Origin: Acidimicrobiaceae bacterium
GTDB taxonomy: Bacteria; Actinomycetota; Acidimicrobiia; Acidimicrobiales; UBA10347
Length of the DNA stretch: 10,160 bases
Assembly: GCA_003485885.1 (NCBI GenBank)
Contig: DNHM01000543.1
Span: forward strand, 1-10,160
Reading direction: 5' to 3'
In this document: in pieces, positions 1-4,569 of the stretch
Layout of the letters: each line of letters opens with the position of its first letter
How positions within the stretch are numbered: position 1 is the stretch's first letter
The notes under the pieces: model-generated
Seen by the model: the letters and a program-made list of their open reading frames with translations, nothing else
Database searches by the model: none
Told to the model about the DNA's origin: nothing
Position numbers and translations under genes: made by a program

Positions 1-84
1 GGATCTGGCACCACAGGATCTGGCACCACAGGATCTGGCACCACAGGATCTGGCACCACAGGATCTGGCACCACAGGATCTGGC
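1..84. repeat. 15-bp tandem repeat, 5 full copies plus partial sixth
   Basis: The unit GGATCTGGCACCACA occurs five times without a single difference (1-75). A nine-base partial copy (76-84) then runs into unique sequence. The period is a multiple of three, so the array can be translated throughout. In the frame of the downstream peptidase it reads as the pentapeptide Asp-Leu-Ala-Pro-Gln repeated, ending Asp-Leu-Ala-Pro-Leu. Perfect identity means either recent expansion by slippage or an assembly artefact, since identical tandem arrays often sit where contigs break. The array reaches the first base of the window, so the true copy number is unknown. Confidence 0.95.
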
Positions 85-1171
85 GCCTCTGCTCGTAACC
101 GACCGAGAGGCGCGGGCTCTCGCCGAGATCGATCGCCACGAGATCGATGCGCTGATCGTGACTTCACCGACAAATATTCGTTGGCTTACAGGCTTCTCCG
201 GATCGAACGCGACCGTCGTTGTCTACGACGCGGACATCACGTTGTTCACTGATTCTCGGTACGCAGATCGGGCGCCGGTCGAGCTGGCGGCGGCAGCGAG
301 TTCTGCAGAAATCGTGATCGCCAGAGCCACATTGGGTGACGAAATCCAGGAGCTCCTGGGTCGCGCCGAGTTGGTAGGGCTCGAGGCCGAACACGTGAGT
401 TGGGCACAACAACGCCGGATTGGCGAGGAATGGCTTCCTGAGCAGACGATCGTGCCCACTATTGCTCTTGTCGATCAGCTTCGGTCGCAGAAAGATGATG
501 GCGAGATTGCTCGCATTCGTGCCGCTGCCGAGATCGTCGACGCCGCGCTGACTGTCGTGCGGCCGCTGCTTGCCCAACAACCAACCGAACGTGACTTTGC
601 CCGTGCACTCGATGCGTCGATTCGCTCCGGCGGTGCTGATGACCTGGGTTTTGACACGATCGTTGCCTCTGGCCCCAACGGAGCTATTCCACATCATGCG
701 CCCGGTAATCGCACGATTGAACGTGGCGACCTGGTGATCGTCGACGTAGGGGCAATGGTCCATGGGTACCGCAGCGACATGACCCGTACCTTCTGCGTCG
801 GGCCAATGAGTCCTGAACAGCGGCACCACTACGACACCGTTCTTGCGGCTCAGCAGGCAGGTGTTGACGCCATGGTCGCCGGAGCAGGTACCGCCCAGGT
901 CGATGCAGCAGCTCGTACGGTCATTGCCGACGCCGGGTGGGCCGACAGTTTCACCCATGGCACCGGTCACGGCGTGGGCCTGGACATCCACGAGTTGCCT
1001 CGTGTCGCCAAAGATGTGCCCGATGTCTATGAACTGGGGACGGTCGCGACCGTAGAGCCAGGGGTGTACCTGAAGGGGAACGCCGGTGTCCGCATCGAAG
1101 ACACCTGTGTCGTCACCACGAGTGGAGCCGAACGACTCACAGGTTTCCCTAAGGACCCCGAAGTTTTGTAA
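2..1171 (+). CDS. M24 family Xaa-Pro aminopeptidase/dipeptidase, 5' end outside window
   Basis: Metallopeptidase of the creatinase/aminopeptidase P fold (M24), cytosolic, expected to cleave peptides next to proline. Numbering from the internal GTG at 158, the five metal ligands are all visible: D196 (in VDVGA), D207 (SDMTRT), H271 (HGTGHGVGLDIHE), E300 (TVEPG) and E314 (RIED). H267 and H278 match the other two active-site histidines of E. coli PepP. The frame is open without a stop from base 2. Codons 86-157 encode a helix-like stretch running into DALIVTSPTNIRWLTGF, which is the normal N-terminal motif of this family. GTG158 would cut that motif in half, so I treat the gene as continuing to the left edge with a DLAPQ-repeat N terminus. 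The true start is not visible. The creatinase-like N domain is degenerate, as is usual. Specificity (PepP or PepQ) cannot be decided. In actinobacteria this gene is often found just upstream of efp. Confidence 0.88.
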   Translation, partial: DLAPQDLAPQDLAPQDLAPQDLAPQDLAPLLVTDREARALAEIDRHEIDALIVTSPTNIRWLTGFSGSNATVVVYDADITLFTDSRYADRAPVELAAAASSAEIVIARATLGDEIQELLGRAELVGLEAEHVSWAQQRRIGEEWLPEQTIVPTIALVDQLRSQKDDGEIARIRAAAEIVDAALTVVRPLLAQQPTERDFARALDASIRSGGADDLGFDTIVASGPNGAIPHHAPGNRTIERGDLVIVDVGAMVHGYRSDMTRTFCVGPMSPEQRHHYDTVLAAQQAGVDAMVAGAGTAQVDAAARTVIADAGWADSFTHGTGHGVGLDIHELPRVAKDVPDVYELGTVATVEPGVYLKGNAGVRIEDTCVVTTSGAERLTGFPKDPEVL

Positions 1172-1296
1172 GCACCTTTGTAGCGACCGGAACGGTTGAT
1201 GTCCAAGGAAGTCAGCAGCGGGTGACCGCTACTCGATGTCTTCGGAGCCTGCGGTCAACGGGCGTGTGCTGGTGCTTCGACCCGCCGTTGCAAGGA

Positions 1297-1312
1297 GCAG
1301 GTCGGGACCTGC
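1297..1312. other. perfect inverted repeat (6-bp stem, 4-nt loop) downstream of the peptidase gene
   Basis: GCAGGT-CGGG-ACCTGC forms a perfect six-pair hairpin, or seven pairs if C1303-G1306 is counted. It lies 126 bases after the peptidase stop. No T-run follows, so it is not a classical Rho-independent terminator, although actinobacteria use tail-less hairpins. A weaker imperfect pairing, CAACGG (1256-1261) with CCGTTG (1285-1290), lies just upstream. Function unknown. Confidence 0.35.
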
Positions 1313-1388
1313 AGGACTCGGAGACGAACCTGAACACGGCCCGTATTTCCTCCAAAGACTTCTCGTTCCGCCAGTGACGAAGTTGGTG

Positions 1389-1400
1389 CCCGAATTCGGG
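1389..1400. promoter_or_regulatory. 12-bp perfect palindrome upstream of efp promoter
   Basis: CCCGAATTCGGG is a gapless palindrome centred about 54 bases before the efp start codon, just upstream of where RNA polymerase would bind. That position would suit a dimeric regulator. No second copy was noticed in the window, and no regulator can be named. It may be chance. Confidence 0.25.
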
Positions 1401-1435
1401 GTGTGACGTCGGCTCTCGAATGGGCCCGTTGCGGT

Positions 1436-1441
1436 TAGCCT
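1436..1441 (+). promoter_or_regulatory. -10 element TAGCCT of a probable leaderless efp promoter
   Basis: TAGCCT fits the actinobacterial TANNNT -10 pattern and ends seven bases before the efp ATG. Transcription would therefore begin at or within a base of the A of the start codon, giving a leaderless mRNA. The 20 bases before the ATG contain no Shine-Dalgarno-like GGAGG. I could not identify a convincing -35 hexamer at 16-18 bp spacing. Confidence 0.5.
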
Positions 1442-1448
1442 GCTGGCC

Positions 1449-2012
1449 ATGGCAGTTATCTCGACCAGCGACTTCAAGACAGGCATGACGCTTCAGATCG
1501 ACAACAACCTGTTCCAGGTCGTCGATTTTCAGCACGTCAAGCCCGGCAAAGGTCCCGCATTCGTTCGCAGTACGTTGCGTAATTCGCGCACCGGTGCGGT
1601 GATCGACAAGACCTGGCGCGCCGGCGAAAAGACCGAACGTGCCATGATCGACAAGCGCGAAATGCAGTACCTGTATAATGATGGCACCGCGTATGTGTTC
1701 ATGGATACCGAGAGCTACGACCAGATAAACGTTATGCCCGTATCGCTCGGTGACGCCGCGAATTATCTCGTCGAGACCGCAAATGCCGTCATGCTGATGC
1801 ATGGCGATGAGATCATCGGCGTCGACCTGCCCTCGAGTGTCGAACTGACGATCGCCGAAACCGAACCAGGGATCCAGGGCGACCGGGTGTCAGGTGCAAC
1901 CAAGCCAGCGACCCTTGAGACAGGCCTTGTGGTGCAGGTGCCGCTGTTCATCGAACAGGGCGAAAAGATCAAGGTTGCCACCAGCAACGGCGAGTACACC
2001 GGTCGGGCCTGA
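1449..2012 (+). CDS. efp: translation elongation factor P
   Basis: EF-P, 187 residues, the standard family length. It binds between the ribosomal P and E sites and relieves stalling at consecutive prolines. The N-terminal KOW-like domain (about 1-65) carries the tip loop HVKPGKGPAF with K34 at the E. coli modified-lysine position. The two OB-like domains follow (about 66-187), including the characteristic FMDTESYDQI and a C terminus ending in TSNGEYTGRA. The loop is the palindromic PGKGP type, known from actinobacteria, where EF-P works without lysine modification, so no EpmA/EpmB partner is required. The ATG at 1449 gives the canonical N terminus MAVISTSDFKTGM. The gene appears to have its own leaderless promoter and is followed by nusB after a single base, suggesting co-transcription. 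Confidence 0.97.
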   Translation: MAVISTSDFKTGMTLQIDNNLFQVVDFQHVKPGKGPAFVRSTLRNSRTGAVIDKTWRAGEKTERAMIDKREMQYLYNDGTAYVFMDTESYDQINVMPVSLGDAANYLVETANAVMLMHGDEIIGVDLPSSVELTIAETEPGIQGDRVSGATKPATLETGLVVQVPLFIEQGEKIKVATSNGEYTGRA

Positions 2013-2013
2013 C

Positions 2014-2427
2014 ATGGCCGATGTCGCGTCACTTGGGCCGGGGCGGCGCGAGGCTCGGGAACGAGCGATTGGTTTGCTCTACGAGAGCGAAGCCCGCGAA
2101 CTCGCGGTTGAAGTGTTACTGGGGGAGCAGCCGCTTACCCCAGCGAACTATGTCGTGGCCGTGCTCGAAGGTGTCGAGTCCCGTCGAGACGAGATCGATG
2201 CGCTGATCAACAGCCACGCCGAGGGGTGGACGGTCGATCGACTACCAAATGTGGACCGAGCCATTCTTCGGCTTGCCATCTGGGAGCTTGTCGCCCAACC
2301 CGATGTTCCTGCTGCTGTCGTCATGGACGAGGCCGTTGAACTGGCCAAGGAATATTCAACCGAACGTTCGTCGAGTTTCGTCAACGGCGTGCTTGATTCC
2401 GTTGCTCGCCAGGTTCGCCCAGACTGA
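2014..2427 (+). CDS. nusB: transcription antitermination factor NusB
   Basis: NusB, 137 residues, an all-helical RNA-binding protein. With NusE (ribosomal protein S10) it recognises boxA RNA to keep RNA polymerase processive through rRNA operons. Visible family signatures are the N-terminal RREARERAIGLLYESE (residues 11-26, the Arg-rich helix that contacts RNA), LPNVDRAILRLAIWEL (77-92) and the C-terminal MDEAVELAKEYSTERSSSFVNGVLD (104-128). I chose the ATG at 2014 because it lies one base after the efp stop (TGACATG) and gives a family-like N terminus. The same frame stays open further upstream inside efp, but those codons carry no NusB similarity. The efp-nusB pairing is common in actinobacteria and Firmicutes. 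Translation is probably coupled to efp. Confidence 0.95.
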   Translation: MADVASLGPGRREARERAIGLLYESEARELAVEVLLGEQPLTPANYVVAVLEGVESRRDEIDALINSHAEGWTVDRLPNVDRAILRLAIWELVAQPDVPAAVVMDEAVELAKEYSTERSSSFVNGVLDSVARQVRPD

Positions 2428-2442
2428 CCGTCGGCCACAACC

Positions 2443-2964
2443 ATGACGGCCATAAGCATGACACCCCGGCTTCAGATCGATGGTGCGGTGTTGCGGCCAT
2501 GGGCGCTCACCGATGCGGAAACGCTGGTCACTGGTTGGTCGGATCCAGATGTGGCCGCGTGGAACTCGGTTCCATCTACACCCACGGTGGCCTTGGCCAC
2601 TCGTTGGATTGCTGGGGTCCACGACCGAGCGGCCAACCGCCAGTCGATCGACTGGGTGATCCAGAGCCACGATACGAATGGTGTCGTGGGTGAGGTCGGG
2701 TTATCCGGCTTTAGTGATGCTCATCGAGGTGCTCTGATTGGGTATTGGCTGCTCCCGGCGGGTCGAGGGCACGGAAGTGCCACGGCTGCAGTTTCTGCCG
2801 TGACCAAGTGGGCCCATCAGACACTTTCGCTTGACACGATTGTTGCCAGATGCAACACCAGCAACACCGCATCACAACAGGTTGCGGCCCGTGCTGGTTA
2901 TCGACATGAACGCTCCGATCCAACCGGGCATCAACTCTGGATTAGTCGTACGCGCGAGAGCTGA
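2443..2964 (+). CDS. GNAT family N-acetyltransferase (RimJ/RimL-like)
   Basis: Predicted cytosolic acetyltransferase of 173 residues using acetyl-CoA; the substrate is unknown. The acetyl-CoA pyrophosphate loop RGHGSA (R108-A113) fits the GNAT motif A pattern R/Q-x-x-G-x-G/A. It is preceded by the strand GALIGYWLLP (96-105) and followed by the helix carrying TAAVSAVTKWA (114-124). The C-terminal NTASQQVAARAGY (141-153) is the typical Asn/Ala-Gly-Tyr segment of RimJ/RimL-type enzymes. The N terminus RLQIDGAVLRPWALTDAETL also fits that subgroup. A second ATG at 2458 (M6) is an equally good start, since neither has a clear Shine-Dalgarno sequence. The gene lies 15 bases after nusB and just before the pyrR leader, so it is likely the last gene of the efp-nusB unit. 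The pyrR promoter elements begin eight bases past its stop. Nothing ties its function to pyrimidines. Confidence 0.85.
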   Translation: MTAISMTPRLQIDGAVLRPWALTDAETLVTGWSDPDVAAWNSVPSTPTVALATRWIAGVHDRAANRQSIDWVIQSHDTNGVVGEVGLSGFSDAHRGALIGYWLLPAGRGHGSATAAVSAVTKWAHQTLSLDTIVARCNTSNTASQQVAARAGYRHERSDPTGHQLWISRTRES

Positions 2965-2971
2965 CTGCTGC

Positions 2972-2977
2972 TAGGTT
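2972..2977 (+). promoter_or_regulatory. candidate -10 element (TAGGTT) of the pyr operon promoter
   Basis: TAGGTT matches the actinobacterial TANNNT -10 pattern and sits in the 70-bp gap between the acetyltransferase gene and pyrR. A start around 2983-2985 would give a leader of about 50 nt that includes the whole PyrR-binding hairpin. No good -35 hexamer was recognised; the -35 region would overlap the end of the upstream gene. The call rests mainly on position and the downstream leader structure. Confidence 0.4.
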
Positions 2978-2996
2978 CGGGCACTGACCGTGAAGT

Positions 2997-3012
2997 GGGT
3001 TCCGTGAGGCCC
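2997..3012 (+). promoter_or_regulatory. PyrR-binding loop in the pyr operon leader RNA
   Basis: TTCCGTGAGGC (3000-3010) matches the core UCCNGNGAGGC of the PyrR-binding RNA consensus at 10 of 11 positions. The mismatch (U for C at 3001) is neutral in the fold because it makes a U-G wobble. Predicted hairpin: G2997-G2999 pair with C3010-C3012, U3000 bulges, U3001 and C3002 pair with G3009 and G3008, and the loop is CGUGA (3003-3007). This reproduces the known site: lower stem, single bulged U, two-pair upper stem, NGNGA loop. UMP/UTP-bound PyrR binds such hairpins. Nothing in this leader resembles an attenuator terminator and it is too short for one. Control is therefore more likely translational, as shown for PyrR in Mycobacterium smegmatis. 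Confidence 0.72.
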
Positions 3013-3016
3013 AGAC

Positions 3017-3033
3017 GGACAGGAGGAACGTCC
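3017..3033 (+). promoter_or_regulatory. pyrR Shine-Dalgarno inside a potential hairpin
   Basis: AGGAGG (3021-3026) is a strong Shine-Dalgarno sequence eight bases before the pyrR ATG at 3035, and it fixes that start. The flanking GGAC (3017-3020) and GTCC (3030-3033) are complementary and would place the site in a nine-base loop. Separately, GTTCC (2999-3003), part of the PyrR-binding hairpin, can pair with GGAAC (3025-3029), which overlaps the last two bases of the Shine-Dalgarno. The leader can therefore fold in mutually exclusive ways that differ in access to the ribosome-binding site. Confidence 0.5.
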
Positions 3034-3034
3034 T

Positions 3035-3601
3035 ATGGGCGAACGTGAACGTAGAGGCGCGCCACCCTATGGCGGGAATTTTGTTTCCCGGGCCCAGGTG
3101 ATGGATGCCGATCAGATCCGACGAGCCGTTAAACGTATGGCCCACGAGATCGTTGAACGTAACGGCGGCCTGGCCGACCTGGTCATCGTCGGGTTGCAAA
3201 CCGGTGGTATTGAACCTGCGATCCATCTGGTCGAGGCGCTCGAGGCCATCGAGGGCATCAGGTTGCCCCTCGGCACCGTTGATGTTGCGTTCCACCGCGA
3301 CGACATTGGCCTGCGCCCCGTGTTACCAGAGGCCCCAACTGAGATCCCAGTCGAATTAACCGGACAGACCGTGATCCTGGTCGACGATGTTTTGTTCACC
3401 GGCCGAACCGTTCGGGCGGCGCTCGACGCACTCACCGATTTCGGTCGGCCCCAGGCAGTGCAGCTGGCAGTGATGGTGGATCGCGGCCATCGCGAGTTGC
3501 CAATTCGTGCCGACTATGTCGGCAAAAACCTGCCCACTGCCCGCAGCGAAGCTGTCGCGGTGACCATGCACAGCGTCGAACTCGGCGAGATGGTTAAATG
3601 A
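3035..3601 (+). CDS. pyrR: bifunctional pyr operon regulator / uracil phosphoribosyltransferase PyrR
   Basis: PyrR, 188 residues, a type I phosphoribosyltransferase-fold protein that binds pyr leader RNA when charged with UMP/UTP. In many species it also has uracil phosphoribosyltransferase activity. The PRPP-binding motif VILVDDVLFTGRT spans 113-125. The family-specific HRDD (87-90) and VDRGHRELPIRADYVGKNLPT (148-168) are clear. Residues aligned to the B. subtilis RNA-binding surface are kept: R29, R30 and R34 near the N terminus, then H152, R153 and R158. The odd point is the pyrophosphate loop. The usual GI-x-TRG is GLQTGG here (53-58), so the conserved Arg is Gly57, and the next helix (IEPAIHL) also differs. 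This may reduce enzyme activity without affecting RNA binding. The gene has a strong Shine-Dalgarno and overlaps pyrB by ATGA. Confidence 0.95.
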   Translation: MGERERRGAPPYGGNFVSRAQVMDADQIRRAVKRMAHEIVERNGGLADLVIVGLQTGGIEPAIHLVEALEAIEGIRLPLGTVDVAFHRDDIGLRPVLPEAPTEIPVELTGQTVILVDDVLFTGRTVRAALDALTDFGRPQAVQLAVMVDRGHRELPIRADYVGKNLPTARSEAVAVTMHSVELGEMVK

Positions 3602-4569
3602 AGCACCTTCTCTCGATCGATGAGTTGAGCGAGGCTGATCTACGGGAGATTCTGCGAATCACACCGTCATTCGCCGAGGTCGCCCAACGGCGCATAGCCA
3701 AGGTCCCGGCACTCCGAGGCCAGACCGTGGCACTGCTGTTCTACGAAGACTCCACCCGCACCCGATTGTCGTTCGAAGTCGCTGCCAAACGACTGTCTGC
3801 CGACACATTAAACGTGTCGGTCAAAACGTCGTCGGTGAACAAAGGCGAATCGTTACGCGACACGGCCGAAACCATCGAGGCAATGGGCATCGATGCCGTG
3901 GTGGTTCGTCACCGCTCCTCGGGTGTGCCGTGGCAACTCACCAAATGGCTCGACGCGTCGGTGATCAATGCCGGCGACGGATGGCATCAACACCCGACCC
4001 AGGCGTTACTCGACTGCTTCACCTTGCAGCAGAAACTCGGCGATCTGGCAGGAAGCCACATCGTGCTTGTTGGCGACATCAAACACAGCCGGGTCGCCCG
4101 GTCCGATGTGCAAGCGCTGACCATGTTGGGCGCCGAGGTCACGCTGGTGGCACCTCCGACACTGCTGCCGCCGGCAATCGGTACCTGGCCGGTTCGCACG
4201 TCTCATGACCTGGATGCGTCGCTAGTCGATGCGGATGCGGTGTATCTGCTGCGTATGCAAAGCGAGCGACAGCACGAGGCGTTGGTGCCGGACCTACGCG
4301 AGTACAGCACGCTCTATGGACTCACCGCTGCCCGGGCAGCGAAGCTGAGCCCGCACGTGCCGATACTGCACCCCGGCCCCATGAACCGTGGTGTTGAGAT
4401 CGCGGCCGATGTACCCGACCTCGAACAAGTAGTGGTCGTTGATCAGGTGCGCAACGGCGTGGCCGTCCGCATGGCCGTGCTCTTTCTCTTATTGGGATCT
4501 GGCGTCAACGATCTGCCAAAGGTCCATGCTCAACCTCAAGCCGATGCCAACGTCGGAACAGCCGTATGA
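3598..4569 (+). CDS. pyrB: aspartate carbamoyltransferase catalytic subunit
   Basis: PyrB, 323 residues, condenses carbamoyl phosphate with L-aspartate to N-carbamoyl-aspartate, the committed step of pyrimidine synthesis. All active-site signatures are present: STRTR (52-56) for carbamoyl phosphate, the mobile loop SSVNKGES with K82 (78-85), HPTQ (132-135), RMQSER (219-224) for the aspartate side, and HPGPMNRG (258-265). Length and motif set indicate a normal catalytic chain. There is no N-terminal extension of the kind seen in the Pseudomonas enzyme, and no pyrI-type regulatory subunit lies nearby. The start ATG overlaps the pyrR stop in ATGA, and its own stop overlaps the next start in the same way. 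The chain may assemble with the neighbouring dihydroorotase-like protein into a class A-type complex, which is inference from linkage. Confidence 0.97.
   Translation: MKHLLSIDELSEADLREILRITPSFAEVAQRRIAKVPALRGQTVALLFYEDSTRTRLSFEVAAKRLSADTLNVSVKTSSVNKGESLRDTAETIEAMGIDAVVVRHRSSGVPWQLTKWLDASVINAGDGWHQHPTQALLDCFTLQQKLGDLAGSHIVLVGDIKHSRVARSDVQALTMLGAEVTLVAPPTLLPPAIGTWPVRTSHDLDASLVDADAVYLLRMQSERQHEALVPDLREYSTLYGLTAARAAKLSPHVPILHPGPMNRGVEIAADVPDLEQVVVVDQVRNGVAVRMAVLFLLLGSGVNDLPKVHAQPQADANVGTAV

Noticed and set aside
164..991. Long minus-strand open frame opposite the peptidase gene (275 codons).
   Set aside because: It is antisense to a clear M24 peptidase with all five metal ligands. Its translation has no recognisable motif and the frame stays open because of GC-rich codon bias.
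1184..1198. Possible terminator at ACCG-GAA-CGGT just after the peptidase stop.
   Set aside because: The stem is only four pairs, the loop three bases, and there is no T-run; too weak to call.
1172..1448. Possible small gene or RNA gene in the 277-bp gap between the peptidase gene and efp.
   Set aside because: I found no open frame with a start, ribosome site and coding character, and no tRNA-like cloverleaf. Only the two inverted repeats and the efp promoter are supported.
1894..2013. Upstream extension of the NusB frame into efp.
   Set aside because: The extra 40 codons overlap efp in another frame and lack NusB similarity. The ATG at 2014 sits directly after the efp stop and gives the normal length.
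138..2208. A 20-base exact match between the peptidase gene (138-157) and nusB (2189-2208).
   Set aside because: Both copies lie in frame inside conserved genes and encode the same peptide Glu-Ile-Asp-Ala-Leu-Ile. Shared codon preference is a sufficient explanation, and the flanks do not match.
4495..4504. GGATCTGGCG near the end of pyrB resembles the start of the tandem-repeat unit at 1-85.
   Set aside because: Only ten bases match, in a single copy within a conserved coding region; chance similarity.
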